Assembly (NCBI RefSeq): GCF_019279795.1
Contig: NC_056732.1
Location: 1,077,984,930 to 1,078,048,929 of the forward strand
Direction: 5' to 3'
Origin: Protopterus annectens
Taxonomy: Eukaryota > Chordata > Ceratodontiformes > Protopteridae
Length of the DNA: 64,000 nt
The notes below the pieces were generated by a model. It was not told where the DNA came from and searched no databases. It was given only the letters and a program-made list of their open reading frames with translations. The translations under genes and the position numbers were made by a program. This document shows, piece by piece, positions 22,449-34,529 of this stretch. Position 1 is the first letter of the stretch, and each line of letters starts with the position of its first letter.

Positions 22449-22535
22449 TTCCGTTTACAAGTGGGGATTGAACCCACAACCTTCTTCTGTGCATTAATGT
22501 GATTTACGTCTTAAACTATTATCACTGCACTGTTT
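22449..22535 (-). repeat. tRNA-like sequence, probably a SINE head
   Basis: On the minus strand a clear B box (GGTTGTGGGTTCAATCCCC) follows an A-box-like AGTGATAATAGTTTAAGACG at about tRNA spacing. A full cloverleaf does not close, so I do not call a functional tRNA. It lies just past the end of the R4-like copy B. Confidence 0.45.
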
Positions 22536-22539
22536 GTGT

Positions 22540-23338
22540 TTTGGTCAAAAATCTTTATTGACAATAAGAAAATATGCAAAAATGTTCTGTACAATAAGCA
22601 AGAACATTTTAATAATCTTTAAATACAATAAACAAAACTTTGAAGCTATGTGCAATGCATGTATCAAAATAGGAGTGCTTAAAAATAATTGAAACTCACT
22701 AATGCCAATCTCTATTTTGTCAGCAAGTTTTAGTTGACAAAGCATTTGGTCAGCAGGTATGCAAGATTGACATTTCCCAGGGTTGGGCAAAATGCCGTTT
22801 GCACAGAGATTGTGTGATCTTGGAGTTTGAATAAATAATTAGAATGGGTTATGTGGGGGCTTGCCCTCTGCAAAAATGATGTTTTAAAATGTGCAGGCTT
22901 CAAGGAATAACCTCAGAGCATGGACATAATGATGGAGATATTTGTTTGTTGATGTTAACAAGTCAACGTTAGCAACGCTGACATTTTGTAAATTTGAAGG
23001 ATTTAAGTAACGTCATCAGAATAGATATTGTATATATTAGCACATTTAGGAACCGTCACAAAAGTCTTGATCTTTGGTCAATGCCAGTCTTAACAAATAT
23101 AAGGAAAAAGAGAAATTGAAAACATAAGTTATTGTAACTGAAGGCATCTACCTCTGTTTTGTCAAGTTCTTGTTATTTGTGAAAAATGAAAAATAAAAAC
23201 ACGTAAACATTGCAGTTTTAAGCAACAGTAATAAACAGTCCAAAACTTCAGATGTTAATTCATCTTCTATGAAGGTACTGAAGAATCAAGCTCAAACCAG
23301 CTTAGCATATCCTATATTTATGTCACATATGTAAGATC
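22540..23338. other. Unassigned stretch
   Basis: Non-coding AT-rich sequence. On the minus strand AATAAAGATTTTTGAC near 22545 could be an old polyadenylation site, but no gene body is recognised. Confidence 0.35.
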
Positions 23339-23536
23339 AGCAGTCTGATCTCATTCAGATATCCCTTCTGCTCAATCACTCTACCCAGATACTTGGTGTA
23401 TAATGTTAGCAGTCAGACCTACTTATTCAGACTTCCCTTTACCTCAATCACGCCCATACTTGCTGTAGGAGCCCAGCAATCTGATCTCCTCACTCAGATT
23501 TCTATGTTCCTCAACCCCCCCATACTTGAAGTTGTT
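23339..23536. repeat. Three diverged tandem units of 62-69 bp
   Basis: Units begin AGCAGTCTGATC (23339), AGCAGTCAGACC (23408) and AGCAATCTGATC (23475), and each continues with a CAGA-TTCCC block and a CATACTTG-like end. Confidence 0.8.
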
Positions 23537-23599
23537 AGCCTGTTCCACTATTTCCCTTAATTTTCAGTTTCTTCTGATTTCCCTACATTGCTGTCACGA

Positions 23600-23905
23600 T
23601 CACTGTCTTGTTTGTATTCAGTTTACATTCTGTTTCCCTATCATTTGCTGAAGCTCATGTTTAGAGTCTGCTTGTAGTGCAATATTGCCTTCATTCAACA
23701 GCCTTGCTGATTTGTCACCTCTGACCTGTTTACTAATATAGTGCATCACCAGTATGAAGAGGAGGGAGCTCAGAGCTGTATATTGATTCAGCTCTTCTCT
23801 CACTGAAACCCCCTCTATGAGTCTGAACATTGTTCATACTCGTGTCATTGGATCCTTGTACATAGCCTTCTCAGCAGCTTTACAAACTGTGGAATTCTCA
23901 TCATA
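23600..23905 (-). pseudogene. LINE reverse transcriptase fragment, family unassigned
   Basis: The minus strand reads TMFRLIEGVSVREELNQYTA, then LSSLLFILVMHYISKQV, then NEGNIALQADSKHELQQMI. This fits the RT segment from the substrate-binding block (usually QGSALSPLLF) to the catalytic block (usually ADDIAL). Both catalytic Asp residues have been replaced (here NEGNIAL). RTE-like elements resemble it, but the piece is too short to assign. It is unrelated in sequence to the CR1, R4-like and Tx1 copies in this window. Confidence 0.6.
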
Positions 23906-23992
23906 CACTATGGAAAAAATAATAAAACCATCTAAGGAATGAAATCATTAATCAGGCAAGCTCACTGGACAAACAGTATCATTTAAGGGGTG

Positions 23993-24128
23993 ACCCAGGA
24001 TCAATAACTGATTAACTGACTCGGTCAAAATCTCACAGCAGGAAGACTGAGGCTGTGGGACTCAAACCCAGGACTACTAGGAGATTTAGGTGTAGCAACA
24101 TGTAGTCTTCAACCTTGGTGCTAAACTG
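23993..24128 (-). mobile_element. tRNA-derived SINE, family S, copy 1
   Basis: On the minus strand: AGACTACATGTTGCTAC, then TAGTAGTCCTGGGTTTGAGT with a good B box, then a CTGTGAGATTTTGACCGAGT body. Copy 2 at 26511 aligns over the same length. Confidence 0.6.
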
Positions 24129-24268
24129 AAAAATAAATAGACAGCACATTAACACAACTGAATACAACAGTTTACAACTAGTTCATTAGTGCAGTATTAT
24201 AGGAATAATACCTATCAGGGCTTGGAGTTATAGTGAGATTTTATTTGTCTTTCTATTTAGTAACCAGG

Positions 24269-24575
24269 CATACCTCTCAACCTCTTAGAGCAAAAAATCT
24301 GGACAAAGCCTAAAATGATAGGAGGACAAGGGCCCAAAAATAGGGACAGATTTTAAATGTTGCTCTTACAAACTTAGAAAGTTGATAGAATAATAGGTTT
24401 TGCATTAGCATGTATTTCCTGAAGGATATGGAGTCTTAAACTCAAATATTTATCATTATTTAATGACTTCAACCCTTAGCTATTTGCCAGAAAAGTACAG
24501 ATTTTTGAAGGAACAGAACAAAAATGAGGCAAAAATCTGGACATTCTGTGAAAATCTGTGCAGTTGAGAGGTACG
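24269..24575 (+). mobile_element. hAT-like MITE, copy 2
   Basis: A 307-bp element with ends CATACCTCTCAAC and GTTGAGAGGTACG, flanked by the exact 8-bp duplication TAACCAGG (24261-24268 and 24576-24583). Non-coding. Alignable to copy 1 throughout. Confidence 0.88.
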
Positions 24576-24583
24576 TAACCAGG

Positions 24584-26510
<1,927 letters not shown>

Positions 26511-26640
26511 TGGTGTAGCAGTTTTTAGACTATATGCTCCTAAACTTTGATCCTGTAGCAGTAGTCCTGGATTTAATTTCCAAAGCATCCATTTACTTAC
26601 TGTGTGACTCTAAGCAAGTAACTTAACTGTGGGCTTACTG
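26511..26640 (+). mobile_element. tRNA-derived SINE, family S, copy 2
   Basis: A-box-like TGGTGTAGCAGTTTTTAG, B-box-like CCTGGATTTAATTTCC, then GTGTGACTCTAAGCAAGTAA, a word typical of tRNA-derived vertebrate SINEs. Same family as the minus-strand copy at 23993. Confidence 0.65.
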
Positions 26641-26689
26641 AATTAACAGTTGTTTTTAACCCAACAAGGCTTTTTTCATAACAGCATTG

Positions 26690-27715
26690 AACAATTTTGC
26701 AGATGCTTGCAAATTAGGAGCAGTCATAGACTCCCCCTGATACTAATGTTCTCCAGGAAGGGCTGGCACAGACAAATAACAGATGTCAGAGCCATGGGCT
26801 AAAAATGCCAACAAATGCATAACAGTATCCTTCTGGAAGTAAGCCACCCCTGGTATCCACCATATTAACAACACACCCTAACAGTTAAGCCAATAGTCAA
26901 GGACTTGGGGACACACATAGACTGTAATCTAATCTTTGCCCATCACAAGTCTAGGGTGATGAGGAAATCATTCTATGTTGTGCAACTTATAAACAAAGGT
27001 ATGGCATCTAGGTCCAGGGAGATCATTATTCCACTGTGTTCGACATTCATTAGTCCCATCATTGAGTACAGTGCCCCACTTGCTATGTATCAAAGCAGGC
27101 ACATCCAGCAACTGGAAAATCCACAGACGGTCTTCACTAAAAGAATACAGAGCATAGATAACATATCATGTGCAGATAATCTCAAAGCCCTATCCCTGTA
27201 TTCCATCTTCTGCAGGCTATACAGGGGATGCCTGTCATCCAAGGCATTATTGCATCCCACTCTAATGAACCATCTGCATATCTGTAAAACAAACAGCACC
27301 AGAATTATCTGTTCTAAAGATGTAAACTTTGCCTGTAATATAAATAGGACCTACTGAAGAGACAAGCATGTATCTCAGAGATTATCCCTTCTCTGGAACT
27401 GACTCCCCATCTATGTGGAGGAGAGTTCCTCCCTAACATTGTACAGGTGTGACTTGGCCAACTGGATGGGAAACTGGAGATTCACCCCTCATTTGGCACA
27501 TTTGTCTCTAATGGGCAATGGCAGCGAATAAATGGTTCATCTACTAGGCTTCTGCTTATAAATGTTTTCTCTCCCAAGCCACTGTTTACACTACCAAGGA
27601 TAACAGAACTTGTCAGAAATTTGGGATGCATGGCCAGGATTAAAAAGTGCCTTGTCAGTTATACAGAGGTATAGCTCCAGTAGTTGTTAGCCTAATAAAT
27701 ACCTATGAACCTAAT
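26690..27715 (+). mobile_element. CR1-group fragment CR1-C, 3' part of ORF2
   Basis: A 5'-truncated copy starting at the RT active site (NFADACKLGAVIDSP, one Asp replaced by Ala). A readable frame at 26905-27357 contains RKSFYVVQLINKGMASRSRE, FISPIIEYSAPLAMY and RHIQQLENPQTVFTKRI. These align with the same part of CR1-A and CR1-B but with many differences, so this is an older or distinct subfamily. The end near 27700 has CCTATGAACCTA, the family terminal repeat. Stops abound. Confidence 0.8.
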
Positions 27716-28229
27716 ATACAACTTAAAATAATGCCATGGTACATATACCAGGTTTTAAAAATAAAATTTAAATCTAGCTTATCTTACTGCACAAAATAAT
27801 AAAATTATTCAAAAAAGTGTATGACATAGCATACATGGCATCACCTGGTTACATACTTGCAACTATATGTTGTATTGGTAGCAGGTGACTCCCAAGTATT
27901 TGCCTGCCTGGCTTAAAGCATACAGACCATTGGTGAAGTGACCTACTCTTTTGCATGCCTGCTAATCAGGAATGCTCAAGGAGGAAAAAAAGGGGATCAG
28001 GAATACTAGCAAGAGAAGGAATGGGACAGTTCTGGGAGAAGTGCTTAGAAGACAGATAGTCTTCAGATGTAGGTAAGAACTAAAAGAACTAGTGATTGCT
28101 TCATGCTGTTTACCAAATCAGGATGATATCAAAGTATTTATTTATTGATATTTTTTATTTATCCTTTGTTGACTGGGTTAGTCCCACTAAATTAGTGGTC
28201 TCTTTGCAGGGGAGATCCGAGGTAGTATT
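27716..28229. other. Unassigned stretch
   Basis: Nothing recognised. The right edge may already be the leader of Tx1-A. Confidence 0.35.
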
Positions 28230-28481
28230 TATACTTCTAGGGGAAATTTGGCCAAGGCATCAGGGAACTTCCTAAACTCTTGGCTGTCGGGGGAAGAATT
28301 TGTGTGTTACACATCCTGACTGCCTGTTTCCTGGCCAGCCGAGGAGGCAGGCAGGACGGACAGGAAGAAAATATGGCTGATTCAACTTTGGCTGAAAATG
28401 AAGTGAAGGTTGATGAAAATGAGTTGAAATGGTCAAATCACTACCAGACATTTTTTCTGATGCTGTGGGTTCAGACAAAAT

Positions 28482-28858
28482 GGGTCTATATCACGTTATC
28501 AAATGATAAGAGTGAATGCTCTTATATCGGACCCTAAAAGTCGAAAGCACTGAATGCCGAACACACGGAACAGCAATTTTTTTTCCCAGGGAAAAAACAT
28601 CACTTAGGCATTTTTGGGACGTTGACATTTCCTCCACTGTGGTGCAATCTCAGAGTTGGTATATTTAAGTAGGGGGGTGTGTGGAGGGCACAGCCCCCCA
28701 CTTTATCTGTTTGGATTTTTTTTTTTGGCGGAGCAGTGATTTTTTTTTTCCCTGGGAAAAAAACCCTGTTCCATGTGTTTGACATTAAGTGCTTTCAGGT
28801 TTTAGGGTTCGATAAAAGAGCATTCACTCTTTTATCACTCAATGTCATGATATAGACC
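28482..28858. mobile_element. Foldback MITE-2
   Basis: A 377-bp element inside Tx1-A ORF1 whose two ends are inverted copies over about 140 bp with small gaps (GGTCTATATCA at the left, its complement at the right; CCCAGGGAAAAAA in both inner arms). The interior holds GGTATATTTAAGTAGGGGGG, shared with MITE-1. A target duplication is not clear. Confidence 0.8.
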
Positions 28859-29928
28859 AAAAAAACAGTGATACTGGAAGAAAAGGAGATTGTAGCTGTA
28901 ACAGAGATGGATTCAGAGGAAAACTTTCAGAGGAGATTGTTTGAAGGAGAGATAGTTACTTCTGAGAAATGCATAATTACAACCCTCCAATCAGGAGGGT
29001 TGCAGGATGATTATTTGGAAGAAATGGTAAATCAAAGTGAACCAGAAAGTGGAGCAGCAATTTCATGGATTGACATCATGGAGAAAATAGAAGAAGAAAA
29101 AGGAGAAGAAGAGACTGTGCCAGAAAAAGCTCAAGAGACAAAAACTTATGCACAAACTGTGGGAGATGGAGCAAAGAAGAAAGAAGAAATAAAAGAAACA
29201 AAAAAGAAGTATATAGTACATGTGAGATGTAAAAAAGAAGAAAGTTTGGACAGGTATAAGGTTTGGGACTCTGTCATAGCACCTCTGGGTGTTGAAGCAA
29301 AAGAGGTAAGAGCATTCATTTTAATTAATAAAAATACTTTTTATGACTTGATATTTGAGACTGGGCAGGCCATGGAAACATTTTTGGGTGCATATGAACA
29401 AAAGAAAAATATTTATCCTTGATCAGAATATGTCGTGCAAGCTTTTTACAGACAAACAAAAAAAAGAATAATGATCTAGTTTAGAACTGAAGTTGAAGCA
29501 AAATGACTGAAGGAACATTTGTTTACTATATGTAAAGAAGTAATAGACATTACAAAAACATATGATGAAAGAGGACTATTGACTGGGGGATGGGAATGTG
29601 GAGTAATCCTGAAAACGGAAAATGATAATGTTATGCACATACCTAGTATTACTAATGTTCATGGTAATAGGGGGTTTTGTGAAATACAGGGGTCAACCAA
29701 AAACTTGTTATTTTTGTGGAAGAAATGATCATTTAATCAATGAATGTGATAAGAAAATATGTTATTTATGTGGTAAAACAGGGCATAATGCAAAAAATGT
29801 GATTTAAATTGCAAAAAATGTGGCAATACTGGCCATTCATGGCTAGAATGTGAAATGAATGTGCAAGAAAATGAAAATGATGTTATACAGAATAAAGAGA
29901 GAGTAGAAAAAGTTATATAAATGTGCTA

Positions 29929-30741
29929 GACAGCCAAGATGAGAAGGTTAACACCTGCACTACACCTCAAGCAACTCATAGCTCTTGAAAACCCACACCA
30001 TCAACACCCACACATAGCAACACTAAACCCACCACACATAGCAACACTAAACCCACATATGCGGAGGCCCTTAACATTAACCTGCCCAAGCAACAAGGAC
30101 CTCCGAAGCTGAAATGCAAACAAACACCAGTCACAAACAAAATGACACATAGCTCACAACACCAGTGGGCCACCCAACAACAGCCCCTAAGGCAAGACAA
30201 TGTACCCAACACTTTAGTCATAGGTGACTCTATAGTCAGGCACACTGATGTCCCACTCACCAGGCTGAACAAGGAGAAAATTACAGTCAGCTGCCTGTCG
30301 GGTGCCAGGATCTACCACATAATGCATGTACTCAAGTCACTCCACAACAAGTACAAATACAACTCTGTCATTGTCCATGCTGGAGTGAATGACTTGAGAC
30401 GTACCTCCCTGGACTACATGAAAAGAGACATGGAAAAGCTCTTGGATCATGTGGCCCAGGCAGGTATGACCCTAGCCCTGAGTAGCATCCTGCCTTCGCC
30501 CAGAATTATACCACAGTATAAGAACAAAATGATTGACTTCAACAATTGGATAAGCTTCTGGTGTCATTCAAAGGGGATACACTATTTATCTGCCTGGGAA
30601 TACATGATCGACAAACCGCAATGCATTGCCAGAGTTGGTCTGCACCTGTCACCCCTGGGATTCAGGTTACTGGCTAAAGCTCTTTCCACCCTTATAGTGC
30701 CTTTTTTAGGCAAGGTTCAAAGGATACAACCACCACCATAG
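29929..30741 (+). pseudogene. CR1-B ORF1, esterase-like, 5'-truncated
   Basis: In one frame from 29929 (DSQDEKVNTCTT) to the stop at 30739-30741, with one internal stop at 29986-29988; 30142-30741 is open. The N-terminal Cys part is missing by truncation. The linker contains a 24-bp in-frame duplication (HSNTKPT read twice, about 30011-30056) absent from CR1-A. The esterase shows VIGDSIVRHTD (Ser block), GVNDLRRTS (Asn block) and VGLHLSPLG, where CR1-A has DGLHLSPLG, so the Asp of the Asp-His pair is replaced by Val. ORF2 starts 11 nt downstream. Confidence 0.87.
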
Positions 30742-30752
30742 CAGATACAAGC

Positions 30753-33566
30753 ATGCAAAATCTGAAGGTAATGCTACTCAATGCTAGAAGTCTAAACCTC
30801 AAAATGCACTCTCTCGAGGCACTCCTAAAAATGGAGAACATCGATATCTGTGCAGTAACTGAGACCTGGTTCAAGGCTCCAGAGAGCACCCCAGCAATAC
30901 CAGGCTACAACTCTTACCACACTTTTCGGCCACAAAACCAAGACCGAAACACTAAAGTTGGAGGAGTGTCCATATTCACCAAGGATATTCACACCTCCAG
31001 GCTAGTTGCCCAACACAATGCATCTGAAATTCTCCAGGTGCAACTAACACTAGGTAAGACTGCAATCCAAATTGTAGCTTGCTACAGATCCCCCACCATG
31101 CCCCAAGATTCTTACTACACCTTTCTAAACATACTGGAAAATATTAAGATACAACCGAACACCCTAATACCTGGTGATTTCAACTACCCTGCCATTAACA
31201 GGGAAAACTACTTGGGTACCAACTCCTTTTCCCAACGGTTCTTGGAATTCATAAATTCCAATGCCCTGGATCAACTAATCCATTGTCCCACCAGGGGCTC
31301 CAATATCCTAGACCTGGTCATTACCAACATGGGAGATAGATTCTCCACACCAGTGGTCACCCCCTCATTGGTCAGGTCTGACCATAAGCAAATCACCCTT
31401 GACATCCACATCCCACCCCCAACCCCCAGTAAGGAAACCTTCTTAAAAAACTTCTCCAAAGCCAACTTCATGCTACTGAAGTCAGAAGTGACAAACTTCA
31501 TGACACCCATGCAGATGGGATCTGCAAGTTTGACTGCAGAATCCTACACTAAGGCACTGTACGAGCACATCCACTCGTGCATGAATTGTGCCATCCCAAA
31601 TAGAACCAAGATGCTCTTCTCCAAAAAAAGGAAGCCAATCTGGTGGTTCCCTGCTATAAACAAACTATACAATAGAAGGAAGAAACTGTTGCAGAAAAGA
31701 GGAAAATCCCAGGATGCAAAAAACTCCCTAACCAGCCTCAGTAAGAAGCTGAGATCCCTCATAAAATCCTCTAAAGCTAGTTACGAAAATAAAATTGCCA
31801 AAGATTCCAAAGACAACCACAAGGCATTCCATAGTTATGTCAAGAATCTAAATGGCAATGCTCAGATCTGCTCTGAGCTACAACAGAATAGCATTAAATA
31901 TACTGATCCCAAGGATATTGCCAATATCCTGGCAGATCGATTTAGTGCCAACTTCTCCACCATCTCACCCCCTAAAGGGCCCATCTCAATACCAAAAGAT
32001 TGCCAAATTACGATAATCACGGCCACACAGATAGAAACCGCACTCTCCAAAGCTAAGAATACAGCATCCATGGGACCAGATGGCATCCCAGGCTGTGTAC
32101 TACATGAACTACAAAATGAACTGGCACCTCACCTAAGTGTCATGTTTAATCACAGCCTCACCTCAGGCTTCATGCCCACCGAGTGGCACACAGCTACAGT
32201 TATCCCACAACACAAGTGGGGATCCGCCTTGGATCCTGGGAACTACCGTCCCATCAGTCTGACAAGCTTGATCTGCAAGGGCATGGAATGCATTATCATG
32301 GAACTTATAAACAAAGAAATTGGCAACCTTTAAACACTGGACCCCACCCAGTTTGAGTTTGTGAAGGGCCGATCTTGTATCCTGAATCTGATTGACTTTT
32401 TCAAATCAGTCTCCAGAGCTGTGGATGAGGGTAAGGCAGTCCACACAGCCTATTTGGACCTCACCAAGGCCTTTGACACCATCCCCCACTCTGGAATCAT
32501 GCATAAATTTACTAAGCTGGGCATAAATCCCTACGTCACCCTATGGGTTGCCAACCGGCTTACTGACAGAACCCAGACTGTAAAAGTAGCCGACTCCAAA
32601 TCCAGCTCCAGACAAGTGACAAGTGGAGTATCTCAGGGTTCAGTCCTGGGACCACTCTTGTTTGGCATCTACTTCTCTGAAGTACAGGCCAACACTAAGG
32701 GACTCTGACTAACAAAGTTCACAGATGACTGCAAACTGGGAGCCATTATTGAATCCCCAAATGATGTGGATATTTTACAAAAGGGCCTTACAGAAACAGA
32801 TGCCTGGTGCCAGAGCCATGAGCTCAAGCTTAATGCTAAGAAATGTATAGTTATCCCCTTTGGAAAAAAACATGTACCCGTGAATTACCACATAGGTGGC
32901 AGGACACTAAACATCGAAAGTGTGATGAGAGACTTAGGGACACAGGTGGACAGTGGTCTCACTTTCGATAACCACATCGCCACAACAGTCAGGAAATCCT
33001 TCTATGTGACACACCTCCTCATTAAGGGCTTTTCATCCAGAAAAAAGGTCATTGTCCCACTGTACTCATCCCTCATTAGACCCATTATAGAGTATAATGC
33101 CCCATTTGGTATGTACCTCACAAGACATCTGCAACAGCTGGAAAGGCCACAGAAATACCTCACTAAAAGAATCACAGGCCTAAAGCAGATGCCATATGCT
33201 GACCATCTAAAAAACCACCAGCTATACTCTGTGGCATATCGTCTACTCTGAGGCGATCTCTGCTTAACATACAAGGCCATGTCAAACCCTGAGCTGTTGG
33301 ACATGCTCCACTTAAAGAAATCCCAATCCCTCAGAGCCACACGCTCCAGGGATCTAAACCTTGTCATCACAATGAACAAAACATGCTGGAGGGATAAGTT
33401 CTTGACCCAGAGACGCCCCATACTCTGGAATAGACTGCCCATACATGTCAAGCAGAGCACCTCATTGGCCCTCTTCAAAAGGAACCTTGATGATTGGATG
33501 GGAGATAGGAAATTCACCTCAGGGATCATGTCAGTCGCCCTGCTAGACAGGGGTCCAGAGAAGTAA
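30753..33566 (+). pseudogene. CR1-B ORF2, endonuclease-reverse transcriptase with three stops
   Basis: 938 codons in a single unbroken frame, interrupted only by TAA at 32331-32333 (CAA in CR1-A), TGA at 32706-32708 (TGG in CR1-A) and TGA at 33249-33251 (AGC in CR1-A). Domains: endonuclease from the start (LLNARSLN, GDFNYPAINR, RSDHKQITLDI near 31377); RT with NYRPISLTSLICKGME (about 32241), YLDLTKAFDTIPH (about 32451, first Asp), SGVSQGSVLGPLLF and KFTDDCKLG (about 32716, catalytic pair kept, preceding Ala now Thr). The C-terminal domain has RKSFYVTHLLIKGFSSRKK and RPILWNRL. It would nick DNA and reverse-transcribe CR1 RNA; the stops prevent this. Confidence 0.9.
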
Positions 33567-33765
33567 ATATTGTGGGAAGAAATAACCAGGGAATTGTTAT
33601 GGCTAGGCTTGCATAGGCCCTAGAGCCAATAACCTAGTACCAACCTATGAACCTATGAACAAGAAAATGTACAAAAAGAAGTAACTGATAGGTTATACAT
33701 GAAGTTAAAGAAAGTAACAAGGAAAAAGAAACAGATGAGACAAGTGAGGAAGAAGCTGATTGGTG

Positions 33766-34389
33766 GGGTATATATCAGAACATCGAAGTATTAAAACTTC
33801 GAATGTTCTGATATCGAACACTATTCAGCGAATGCTAAGAATAGCAAAGCTGCAGAACAGTGAATTCTTTCCTCGGGAAAGAATTTGGTTGGCCGTTTCT
33901 GTGGCTTCGCTATTATTAGCACTGTGGTGGAAAGTTATGGGTTGGGTTCAGGTAAGTGTTCGATTGTTTGTACGTTAGGGTTAGGGGCGGGTTAAGTGAG
34001 TTAGTGTTACGGCGCGGGTTAAGCGTGTGTGCAATAGTGACAGACTTTAGTGTTAGTGGCATTTTAAGCAAGTTAGGGTTAGGGTGCGAGTTAGGTGAGT
34101 GTGTGATAGTGACGGACCTTAGGGTTAGGATTTGGGTTATGGTAAGTGGATAGATGGTAGTGTATATTTAGTTTAGTGTAGCGTTAGATGTAGGAATTTA
34201 AGTGTATGCGTGTGGTTGCTGTTTGTTTTATGTGCTTGTGTTGTTTGTATGTGTTTCAGAGCAGTGAATTTTTTTCCATGGGAAAAAATTCGCTGTTCTG
34301 AATGTTCGATATTTTCATGTTTAGATGTTTTGGGGCCGATGAAATAGCATTTGCTATTTTCATCTTTCGATAACGTGATATAAACGTGG
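33766..34389. mobile_element. Foldback MITE-3
   Basis: A 624-bp element flanked by TTGGTG on both sides (33760-33765 and 34390-34395). The ends are partly inverted copies: TATATCAGAACATCGAAG at the left and, inverted, TTATATCACGTTATCGAAAG from the right. Inner arms share GAACAGTGAATT and the GGGAAA blocks. Its right end is close in sequence to the left end of MITE-2. The interior (33955-34160) carries repeated GTTAGGGTTAGG words and GTGTGTGATAGTGACGGAC-like units. Confidence 0.7.
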
Positions 34390-34529
34390 TTGGTGCACAG
34401 TAAGAAATAAAAAGAATTCAATAGGGAAAAGAGTTAAAGAAAGGAAAAGAAAATTAAAAAATATAATGCTTAGAGAAAATAAGAAAGGAAAGGGATAAAC
34501 ATTTTATTATACTAACTGTTCTTAAAAGC

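Larger units (their letters stand above)
29921..33660 (+). mobile_element. CR1-group LINE, copy CR1-B, 5'-truncated, inserted in Tx1-A ORF1
   Basis: About 3.74 kb, in the opposite orientation to CR1-A and closely similar to it. It starts within the linker of ORF1 (5' truncation, usual for CR1) and ends with CCTATGAACCTATGAAC at 33644-33660. ORF1 and ORF2 are each in one frame with few stops, so it is among the younger elements here. Tx1-A ORF1 sequence resumes right after it. No clear target duplication, which is common for CR1. Confidence 0.9.
28373..33765 (+). pseudogene. Tx1-A ORF1, zinc-knuckle nucleic-acid-binding protein, split
   Basis: The chosen start is ATG at 28373 (MADSTLAENEVKVDENEL). 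After MITE-2 the frame resumes with EEKEIVAVTEMDSEENFQRR; 28868-29422 is open. It holds CIITTLQSGGLQDDYLEEM and a Glu/Lys-rich linker. Next is RCKKEESLDRYKVWDSVIAP, then an RRM-like region FILINKNTFYDLIFETG. After a stop, 29519-29728 continues in frame, then a shift leads to the zinc knuckles: CYFCGRNDHLINEC, CYLCGKTGHNAKN (last Cys lost to a frameshift), and a third in another frame near 29815-29850. CR1-B interrupts the C-terminal tail at 29920. Such proteins package LINE RNA. Confidence 0.78.

Noticed and set aside
22545..22790. 81-codon minus-strand frame with AATAAA nearby
   Set aside because: AT-rich, hydrophobic by composition; no family match and no evidence of a retrocopy.
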